A DNA stretch of 19,952 nucleotides from CAYGWX01 sp964353855 [NCBI: uncultured bacterium] (GTDB taxonomy: Bacteria > Edwardsbacteria > CAYGWX01). Under the pieces are notes generated by a model. It did not search any database and was not told the origin of the DNA. It saw only the letters and a program-made list of their open reading frames with translations. This document shows, in pieces, positions 6,944 through 12,552 of this stretch; positions within the stretch are counted from its first letter, which is position 1, and the number at the start of each line of letters is the position of its first letter. Position numbers and translations under genes: made by a program. The DNA is taken from assembly GCA_964353855.1 (NCBI GenBank), contig CAYGWX010000011.1:46510-66461 (forward strand), in the 5' to 3' direction.

Positions 6944-8029
6944 TCAATTTTCGGGTTTCCAAATGAATCTCCCTGTTTTATCAACGTAACCTATTCTATT
7001 ACGATCGTTGACCATAGCCAACCCGCCCCAGAAGGGCCAAGCATATTCGAATTGCGGTTTTATTATCACTTCACCCTTCTTATTGATATATCCATACTGA
7101 CTGTACGCAGTGTGCCCATACGTCTTAACTCCCGAAATCACAGCCATCCCTTCAGAGAAGTTCGCTCCGGTACGCTGGATGACCCGTCTTCCCGTATGGT
7201 CAATATACCCGCTGTGATCACCGCCCTCAATGATGGCCAACCCCTCAGTGAATATGCCCGCCCAGGAGCAGTTTAGGGAGTCGATGACAAGTTCTCCCTT
7301 GGGGTTAATATAAAACCATTTGCGCCTGATTTTTACGGGCGCCAGACCTTCCCCAAATTGGCCGGCGTCGGCATATCGGGGAGAGATGACGTATTCCCCT
7401 TTCTTGTCAATGAAGCCCCATTTGCCACCGACCATTACAGCCGCGACTCCTTCGGTGTAATCGTACGCATTCTCATATTGGGGGCCGACTATTACATCTC
7501 CGTTCCTATTAATACATCCCCATTTCCCTCTGATTTTGATCAGGGCCATTCCTTCCGAGAATTCCTCTGCACTATCGTACTGGGGTGCGACGATTGTCTC
7601 CCCCTTAGTGTTGATATAGCCCCATTTGCCGTCCTGTTTAACGGAGGCCATGTCTTCTGAAAAGGGACGGACGTTTTCAAATTTGGATTCTATGACAACT
7701 TTGCCTGTTTTATCAATATAGCCCCATTTGCCTTTTACCATAACTGCTCCGCGATTCTCACGAAACGAAAAGGCTTGTTGAAATTGAAAATCTATCACGA
7801 CCTTGCCCTTCCTATCCATATAGCCCCATTGACCCTTTCTCATAACCGGGAATAAATTCCTCGGCTCTTTCCTTGGTTCAGCATGGATGGACATCACTAA
7901 CACCGATAGCACGGAAACGAAAACGGCCACAGCCGTTAGGTCCAATCCTTGCAAAAGGAAACGCTGATTAAAAGGTCTCTGCAGTAAATGTGGTTTTTTC
8001 AACCAGTCTTGTCCTGAAAATGGGGCCAT
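6944..8029 (-). CDS. WG-repeat (KWG) protein with N-terminal membrane anchor/signal
   Basis: A 361-aa protein made of about nine WG repeats of 30-35 residues. The unit is G-K-W-G-Y-I-[DN]-x-x-G-x-x-V-I-x-P-x-[FY] then F-x-E-G-[ML]-A. The first five repeats (from about residue 65) are clear. The sixth has KWFYI in place of KWGYI, and the last three lose the Trp (HSGYIDHTG, YGYINKKG, RIGYVDKTG). A hydrophobic segment near 29-48 (AVAVFVSVLSVLVM) suggests a signal anchor and an extracytoplasmic repeat domain. WG repeats probably bind protein or peptide ligands, but no function is assigned. The DNA is visibly AT-richer than its neighbours, with many A/T-ending codons, suggesting transfer. The stop overlaps no neighbour; no Shine-Dalgarno is evident. 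Confidence 0.85.
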   Translation of the reverse strand: MAPFSGQDWLKKPHLLQRPFNQRFLLQGLDLTAVAVFVSVLSVLVMSIHAEPRKEPRNLFPVMRKGQWGYMDRKGKVVIDFQFQQAFSFRENRGAVMVKGKWGYIDKTGKVVIESKFENVRPFSEDMASVKQDGKWGYINTKGETIVAPQYDSAEEFSEGMALIKIRGKWGCINRNGDVIVGPQYENAYDYTEGVAAVMVGGKWGFIDKKGEYVISPRYADAGQFGEGLAPVKIRRKWFYINPKGELVIDSLNCSWAGIFTEGLAIIEGGDHSGYIDHTGRRVIQRTGANFSEGMAVISGVKTYGHTAYSQYGYINKKGEVIIKPQFEYAWPFWGGLAMVNDRNRIGYVDKTGRFIWKPEN

Positions 8030-8039
8030 TCTTCAAAAA

Positions 8040-8068
8040 AGGATATCATAGGTCCGTGCTTTTGTCAA
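8040..8068 (-). promoter_or_regulatory. Likely promoter of the WG-repeat gene
   Basis: Minus strand TTGACA (8063-8068) and TATCCT (8040-8045) with a 17-nt spacer; a second -10-like TATGAT is too close. The predicted start of transcription is only a few bases before the ATG at 8029, so the message would be leaderless or nearly so. Confidence 0.55.
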
Positions 8069-8244
8069 TAGGCACCCTGAGGTCCCCTCGTTCGCTTGCA
8101 GACACAGCACATTTAAGTCTTTTCCATTCCATTAGTTACAATCAATTTCCATCCATTTCAATCCCTTCCCATCTCATTCCTTAACCCCTCGCGTGGTGGT
8201 GCAGGGGTGCCGGAGGAGTGGGGGAGAGGAGCGTGTGCATAGGG

Positions 8245-8292
8245 ATTTGGTACGGGTTTGGTTGGTATTTGGTGCGGATTTGGTATGGATTT
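8245..8292. repeat. 11-bp tandem repeat, four units
   Basis: Units ATTTGGTACGG, GTTTGGTTGGT, ATTTGGTGCGG and ATTTGGTATGG, plus a partial ATTT. The consensus is ATTTGGTNYGG. The period is exactly 11 bp, so the TTTGGT cores lie on nearly the same DNA face. Confidence 0.75.
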
Positions 8293-8469
8293 CATCTCTT
8301 GGTTTTTGGGGGTTTTACCTGCCTGGAAGGGGTAGGGGGCCGGTATTATCCTCTCCCCCTCTACTATATAGCACCAAATCGGGCTTTTTTCAACCCCCTG
8401 GAGGTAACTTTTTTCGGCCCTGGGCCTGCTTGTTTGCGATTACCTTCTGATTTTGAGGGACTTGGGCGC

Positions 8470-8498
8470 TTGCATTTTTTCTTCTTTTCGGCTATCCT
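8470..8498 (+). promoter_or_regulatory. Weak promoter candidate for the MFS gene
   Basis: TTGCAT (8470-8475), a 17-nt spacer and TATCCT (8493-8498). Transcription would begin near 8505, after the first possible ATG (8502), which supports the ATG at 8544 as the translation start. Confidence 0.35.
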
Positions 8499-8543
8499 GT
8501 TATGTTAATTTATGAACTTACCCCGGCTTTCGGCCCATCGGCT

Positions 8544-9899
8544 ATGACATTTCCCGAACCGCTCGATCGCATCCAGAAGCACGGCATGAGGCTCGCCGTC
8601 GTGGAGGGCGCCTTCGCCACCGTGCACATCGCCATCACCCTGGGCGCGTTCACCACCGGGCTCGCCCTCTTCCTGGGGGCCTCGGACTTCCAGATCGGGC
8701 TCCTGGCCTCGCTCACCCCCCTCTCCTCCACTTTCTCCCTGGCCGGGGCCTACTGGATCAGCTCCCTGGGGAGGCGCAAGCCCCTGGCGGCCTGGTCCGC
8801 GCTCCTCGGCCGGTCCCTCTACCTTCCCCTGGTCCTGCTTCCCTTCCTGCCTCTCCTCGGTGGAGCGAAAATGGCCCTGTTCCTCGCGGTCATCGCGGTC
8901 TCCAACATCGCCCTCACCCTGTCCGGCAACGCCTGGACCGACTGGATGACCGACCTCGTGCCCCTGGAGCGCCGCGGCCGCTACTTCGGCATCCGCAGCA
9001 CGCTTCTGGGCGTGGTCTCCATGGCCACCAACCTGGCCGCGGGAAAGGCCCTGGACCATTACAAGGCCCAGGGGAGCGAAGCCACGGGGTTCCTCATCAT
9101 CTTCTCGGTCGCGGTCTTCTTCGCCTTCTTAGCCTTCCTGGTGCTCCTGCGCCAGCCCGAGCCCAAAATGGCGCCCCGCCCCCGGGTGCCCCTGCGGGAG
9201 CTGGCGACAACGCCTTTTCAGGACAAGGACTTCCGGAGTCTGGTCCTGCTCTTTTCCTTCTGGGCCGTGGCCACCGGGCTCCCCGCCGGGTACTTCGGGG
9301 CCCACTTCCTGAAGAACCTCCACGGCTCCTTCTCCGGCCTGGCCTTCTACTCCATCGTGGCCGGGCTGGTGAGCCTCCCGGCCCAGCTCCTCTGGGGCCG
9401 GTTGATCGACCGCATGGGCAACAAGCCCGTCCTGATCGCCAGCATCCTGGGCGTCACCATCCTGCCCCTGTTCTGGTTCTTCGCCTGGAGGGAGTTCCTG
9501 TTTCCCATCTGGGTGGATGCCTTCCTCTCCGGCATCTTCTGGCCGGGCATCGCCCTCTCCTCCTTCAACCTCCTGCTGGTCAGCGCCAAAGAGGAGAACC
9601 GCGCCGCCTACCTGGCCGTGTTCACCACCATCACCGGGGTCACGGGCTTCCTCGCCTCGCTCCTGGGTGGGACCCTGGCCACGCTGTTCTCCTTCTTCAT
9701 CTGGAAGATCGGCCCGGTCACCCTGCTCAATTTCCACATCCTGTTCCTGCTCTCCGCGCTGGGCCGGGTGGCTGTCCTGTTCTTCATGCCGAAAGTGAAA
9801 GAGGCCAAGGCGAAACCCCTGGCCGAGATGATGCGGTTCCTGACCGATTACATGATCCGGCGCTTTAGCCTCGGAAGTGGTCAAAACCAGCCCGGGTGA
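8544..9899 (+). CDS. Major facilitator superfamily transporter
   Basis: An inner-membrane carrier of about 451 aa with roughly 12 hydrophobic segments. MFS hallmarks are the loop 2-3 signature (ISSLGRRKPLAAWSALLGR) and its internal repeat after the sixth helix (WGRLIDRMGNKPVLIAS). The central loop (QPEPKMAPRPRVPLRELA) separates the two halves. The substrate cannot be told. The start at 8544 is chosen because codons before it (8502-8543) include many A/T-ending ones unlike the rest of the gene, and the promoter candidate would start transcription after 8502; neither start has a good Shine-Dalgarno. The 3' end overlaps the convergent thiL by 35 nt. It is monocistronic. Confidence 0.87.
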   Translation: MTFPEPLDRIQKHGMRLAVVEGAFATVHIAITLGAFTTGLALFLGASDFQIGLLASLTPLSSTFSLAGAYWISSLGRRKPLAAWSALLGRSLYLPLVLLPFLPLLGGAKMALFLAVIAVSNIALTLSGNAWTDWMTDLVPLERRGRYFGIRSTLLGVVSMATNLAAGKALDHYKAQGSEATGFLIIFSVAVFFAFLAFLVLLRQPEPKMAPRPRVPLRELATTPFQDKDFRSLVLLFSFWAVATGLPAGYFGAHFLKNLHGSFSGLAFYSIVAGLVSLPAQLLWGRLIDRMGNKPVLIASILGVTILPLFWFFAWREFLFPIWVDAFLSGIFWPGIALSSFNLLLVSAKEENRAAYLAVFTTITGVTGFLASLLGGTLATLFSFFIWKIGPVTLLNFHILFLLSALGRVAVLFFMPKVKEAKAKPLAEMMRFLTDYMIRRFSLGSGQNQPG

Positions 9900-10878
9900 T
9901 CTTTTTCCTTTCGCCTGATTTAGTGACCATCACGACCCCGGGCCTTCCCCTTGCGACCCTTCCGATGACCGTCACTTTCGTTCCTGATTTCTCCAACGCC
10001 TTCTCCAACTTCGCGGCCCGCCCCTCCGGGGCCGTGAACAACAGTTCGTAGTCGTCCCCCCCGAAGAGCGCCAGGTCCGTCCCCGGCAGCTCCTTGGCCC
10101 TAGCTACCCTCCGGGTGACCGGGAGAATCGGTATTTTCTCCTCCCATATTTCGATCCCGACCCTGCTCTCCTTGGCCAGATGCTGGCACTCCGAGGCCAA
10201 CCCGTCCGAGATGTCGATCATGGCATGCACGCCTCCGGCCTTGCTTAGAGCCTGTGCCTCTCTGAGCCTGGGCATCGGACGGCGGTGCCGCTCAAGGATC
10301 GGCTCGGGTTCTGTAATCCCCTGAACGGCGCCCGAGAGCACCTCCAGCCCGGCCTGCGCCCCTCCCAACTCCCCCGTGACCAGAAGCAGATCTCCAGGCT
10401 TCGCCCCGGAGCGGGTTGCCATCTTCTTCGGCTCCACCTCTCCCCACACCGTGAGGTTGAGCACCAGGACCGGGGAGCGCACCGTGTCCCCGCCCACGAG
10501 GTCCACCTTGAACTTCTTGGCAAGCTCGAACATCCCGGCATAAAGCTCGTCCGCCTCCCCGACCTTCATGCCCTGAGGCAGGCCCAGGGTCACCAGGGCT
10601 CCCACGGCTTTGCCTGCCATGGCTGCGACGTCCGAGAGGTTCACGGCCAGGGACCTCCAGCCCAAGTCCTTGTAAGAGAGGAACGAAAGGTCGAAGTGCA
10701 CGCCCTGCACCAGGGCATCCGTGGTCAGCAGGCACAGCTTGCCGGGCGGGACACGGAAGGCCGCGCAGTCGTCCCCGATGCCCAGGACGACGCCCTTTTG
10801 TCCGACCCGGGCCTTTCTCCGGATGCGCTCGATTAGCCCCAGCTCGCCCAGTTCCCCGAGCGTCTTCAGCCCTTCCAT
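9865..10878 (-). CDS. thiL: Thiamine-monophosphate kinase
   Basis: ThiL phosphorylates thiamine monophosphate to thiamine diphosphate, the final step of cofactor synthesis. The 337-aa product has the PurM/ThiL fold signatures: GIGDDCAAF (33-41), TTDALVQGVHF (52-62), NLSDVAAM (80-87), VGGDTVRSP (128-136), MIDISDGLASE (220-230) and FGGDDYELLF (272-281). Together these hold the Mg-binding aspartates. The start ATG lies within the end of the GNAT gene (13-nt overlap), so translation is probably coupled. The 3' end overlaps the convergent MFS gene by 35 nt. No other thiamine genes are nearby, so the clustering is with general housekeeping rather than a thi operon. Confidence 0.95.
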   Translation of the reverse strand: MEGLKTLGELGELGLIERIRRKARVGQKGVVLGIGDDCAAFRVPPGKLCLLTTDALVQGVHFDLSFLSYKDLGWRSLAVNLSDVAAMAGKAVGALVTLGLPQGMKVGEADELYAGMFELAKKFKVDLVGGDTVRSPVLVLNLTVWGEVEPKKMATRSGAKPGDLLLVTGELGGAQAGLEVLSGAVQGITEPEPILERHRRPMPRLREAQALSKAGGVHAMIDISDGLASECQHLAKESRVGIEIWEEKIPILPVTRRVARAKELPGTDLALFGGDDYELLFTAPEGRAAKLEKALEKSGTKVTVIGRVARGRPGVVMVTKSGERKKITRAGFDHFRG

Positions 10879-11402
10879 TCGTTTTCTAAAATCCCCATCA
10901 GGATCTCGTCTTGATACCTCCCCCCGCGGAACACCGACTCCCGCTTTCTCCCTTCCTCCTTGAACCCCAGTTTCTCATACACATGGACCCCCCGGGGGTT
11001 GAAATCGTAGACCCAGAGCGTGATGCGGTGCAGATTCAATGTCCCGAAGCCGTAGTTCAGCATCAGCTTGGTCGCTTCCGTGCCATGGCCCTTGTCCCAG
11101 TAAGCTTTCTCGCCGATGGCGATCCCGAACGTGGCACCCCGGTTGGGCAGTCCCATACCGTGCAGCCCCGCGACCCCGATGTGTGTGTCTCCTTCCCTGG
11201 CCACGATGGCCAGGACCACGTCGCGGCTGTCTTTATACAGTCTCTCCACGAACTCGCGCTCCCTCAGGCGGTTGAGCGGGGTCGCCGAGGAGAGGGTGAG
11301 GCGCACCACCGGGTCGTTGAACCAGCGCACGAACCGGTCCACGTCCTCCATCTCCACCGGCCGGAGATAGACCCGCTCGCCGATCAGGAACGGAAAATCC
11401 AT
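10866..11402 (-). CDS. GNAT N-acetyltransferase, RimJ/RimL-like
   Basis: A 178-aa acetyl-CoA-dependent N-acetyltransferase of the RimJ/RimL/SpeG type. The N-terminal block VYLRPVEMEDVDRFVRWFND (11-30) is typical. The acetyl-CoA pyrophosphate loop is YWDKGHGTEATKLML, with the R/QxxGxG/A motif represented by DKGHGT. The C-terminal FNPRGVHVYEKLGFKEEGRKRESVFRGG closes the fold. Ribosomal protein, polyamine or other amines are possible acceptors. The start ATG is supported by GGAGG with six to nine bases' spacing. It overlaps thiL by 13 nt downstream and follows the NTF2-like gene after 67 bp with a stem-loop between. Confidence 0.9.
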   Translation of the reverse strand: MDFPFLIGERVYLRPVEMEDVDRFVRWFNDPVVRLTLSSATPLNRLREREFVERLYKDSRDVVLAIVAREGDTHIGVAGLHGMGLPNRGATFGIAIGEKAYWDKGHGTEATKLMLNYGFGTLNLHRITLWVYDFNPRGVHVYEKLGFKEEGRKRESVFRGGRYQDEILMGILENEWKG

Positions 11403-11425
11403 GGCGCCTCCTCCAAGAAAATAGC

Positions 11426-11445
11426 GGGTAGGCCTTGGCCTACCC
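11426..11445 (-). terminator. Stem-loop between the lipoprotein and GNAT genes
   Basis: GGGTAGGCC and GGCCTACCC form a 9-bp palindrome around two bases. On the minus strand it is followed by GCTATTTTC, a short T-rich tail. It could act as a weak terminator or mRNA-stabilising hairpin that lowers expression of the GNAT-thiL pair. Confidence 0.45.
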
Positions 11446-11469
11446 CTCGTTCCGCAATCCGAACTGCTG

Positions 11470-11970
11470 TTATTTGACCCGGATCTCCCGGATCACCCAT
11501 TTGGACTTCTCCTGGCCCTCCTTGACCAGCCACACCGAGACCTTGTCCTTCTGGGCCGGCCCGTCCTTGCCGGAGCGGTAGGTCCGGTCCGCGATCCCCG
11601 CAACTCCTTCGCTCAGGAAGGCATCGTACTTCGTGAATTCGAACTTGTCGGTGGTCGTGTATTTGAACAGGTCTTTGAGCACGTACTCCGCCTGGTTTCT
11701 GGACAGGACCCCGCCCACCACCTTGGGCAGTTGGATGGTGACCTTGCCCTCCCCGAGAAAGGAGGCGATCCCCTCCGCGTCTCCCTCCAGCCAGGCTTTG
11801 GCGATACGCTGGAAAGCGGCCCGAGAGCTGGCCGTGTCCGGAGAGCCGACGCCCACAGGAAGCTGCATCTCCTTGGCTTTCAAGCTGTCCTGTGCGGAGG
11901 AAAGGCCGCAGGCCGAGAGGAGGAACCCTGCCCCAAGAACCAATCTCTTTCCCATGGAATGGATCGTCAT
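11470..11970 (-). CDS. Putative lipoprotein, NTF2-like (DUF4783-type)
   Basis: A 166-aa exported protein. A positively charged start and hydrophobic run end in the lipobox LSAC (Cys21), so it is probably lipid-anchored. Residues about 50-166 resemble NTF2/SnoaL-fold DUF4783 proteins: AFQRIAKAWLEGDAEGIASFLG, then VTIQLPKVVGGVLSRNQAEYVLKDLFK, and a C-terminal strand KWVIREIRVK. These folds usually bind small ligands, and the role here is unknown. The ATG at 11970 is used because AGGT lies six bases before it; an ATG at 11955 is possible. It is the first gene after the minus-strand promoter at 12007-12035 and probably co-transcribed with GNAT and thiL. Confidence 0.75.
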   Translation of the reverse strand: MTIHSMGKRLVLGAGFLLSACGLSSAQDSLKAKEMQLPVGVGSPDTASSRAAFQRIAKAWLEGDAEGIASFLGEGKVTIQLPKVVGGVLSRNQAEYVLKDLFKYTTTDKFEFTKYDAFLSEGVAGIADRTYRSGKDGPAQKDKVSVWLVKEGQEKSKWVIREIRVK

Positions 11971-12006
11971 TTTTTACCTATGCTTGTTCCTGTTTTCTGT
12001 CTTTAT

Positions 12007-12035
12007 ACTATACTATACCCTATCCCCAAAGTCAA
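12007..12035 (-). promoter_or_regulatory. Promoter of the lipoprotein-GNAT-thiL unit
   Basis: Minus strand TTGACT (12030-12035), 17-nt spacer, TATAGT (12007-12012). The -10 region contains three staggered TATAG-like words. Its -35 is back-to-back with the plus-strand promoter beginning at 12066, 30 bp away. Confidence 0.72.
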
Positions 12036-12065
12036 GGCCCGGGGCTGGCTTGGAAGACCCACCTC

Positions 12066-12094
12066 TTGACGCCCCCTCTCAAATCCGCTATAAT
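12066..12094 (+). promoter_or_regulatory. Promoter of the 89-aa/33-aa small-gene pair
   Basis: TTGACG (12066-12071), 17-nt spacer, perfect TATAAT (12089-12094). Initiation is expected around 12101, only about three bases before the ATG at 12104. Confidence 0.8.
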
Positions 12095-12103
12095 GTTGAA
12101 ACC

Positions 12104-12373
12104 ATGACCGAAGATACCGCGTATCGTATTACGTTGCATCAACCCCTCTCCTACCTCCGCACTCCGATCTCCGGGGATCCGCCCCTGGAGTCCTATTCGG
12201 CCTCCTTTCTCGCCGAGGCCTACGAAGAGCAAGAGGACATGCTGGTCTTCGACCCTTACCTCGACTGGGAGAAGGCCGAGCCTGTGGTCCCGAGGCAGAC
12301 TCTGAAGACCTCTCGGGCTAATCTCAAGGAAATCGTGCGCGTCAAAAAGCGGGGGGGAGAGCCCATCGGATGA
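12104..12373 (+). CDS. Small charged protein of unknown function (89 aa)
   Basis: I do not recognise the family. The 89-residue product has a neutral N-terminus with proline-rich turns (PLSYLRTPISGDPPLESY, 14-31). An acidic centre EAYEEQEDMLVFDPYLDWEKAE covers 38-59, and a basic tail ends in VRVKKRGG (78-85). No signal peptide or membrane span. The start ATG lies about three bases after the predicted transcription start, so the mRNA would be leaderless, and no Shine-Dalgarno precedes it. The stop shares ATGA with a 33-aa membrane peptide, so the two are likely made together. Codon use fits the neighbourhood, and the promoter supports a real gene. Confidence 0.6.
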   Translation: MTEDTAYRITLHQPLSYLRTPISGDPPLESYSASFLAEAYEEQEDMLVFDPYLDWEKAEPVVPRQTLKTSRANLKEIVRVKKRGGEPIG

Positions 12374-12471
12374 ATTTTCCATGGAAATTGGCCGCGGTCT
12401 TGATCTTCCTCGTCTTGGCCGTCGCCCTGCTGGTCATGAAGAGCCTCTGGCCTGTTCTTCGGGGGATGTAG
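12370..12471 (+). CDS. 33-aa single-span membrane peptide, coupled to the 89-aa gene
   Basis: A tiny frame below normal gene-calling length. It starts at the ATG inside the upstream stop (ATGA) and ends at TAG (12469-12471). The product is MNFPWK, then an uncharged hydrophobic run of about 17 residues (LAAVLIFLVLAVALLVM), then KSLWPVLRGM. It is thus one membrane helix with Lys on both sides and Trp at both interfaces. The ATGA coupling and the well-formed helix argue for translation. It could anchor or regulate the charged 89-aa partner, but this is inference. The next promoter begins 16 bp downstream. Confidence 0.55.
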   Translation: MNFPWKLAAVLIFLVLAVALLVMKSLWPVLRGM

Positions 12472-12487
12472 TTTTTAATAATAGTTC

Positions 12488-12516
12488 TTGACTTCACCAG
12501 CATTCCGCGGTATAAT
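12488..12516 (+). promoter_or_regulatory. Promoter of the subtilase gene
   Basis: TTGACT (12488-12493), 17-nt spacer, perfect TATAAT (12511-12516). Transcription should start near 12523, leaving a leader of about 30 nt with AAGGAG (12541-12546) six bases before the GTG start. Confidence 0.85.
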
Positions 12517-12552
12517 TTTTGCACGGGCAAACCCTTTTCTAAGGAGAACGCC

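Larger units (their letters stand above)
8069..8543. other. Low-complexity non-coding spacer
   Basis: No protein-like frame on either strand. Plus-strand content is a run of CCATTCC/TTTCCATCC/TTCAATCCC words (8118-8180), a G/T-rich 11-bp tandem repeat (8245-8292), C/T-rich and T-rich runs (8345-8420), and a weak promoter before the MFS gene. Composition differs from the flanking coding DNA. Confidence 0.6.

Noticed and set aside
6705-6962. 85-aa minus-strand frame
   Set aside because: It is read through dispersed palindromes and C/T-rich spacer, overlaps the end of the WG gene, and shows no protein family feature or ribosome site.
8069-8500. Small plus-strand frames of 64-96 aa
   Set aside because: They cover low-complexity, repeat-bearing DNA, lack ribosome sites and show no protein-like pattern.
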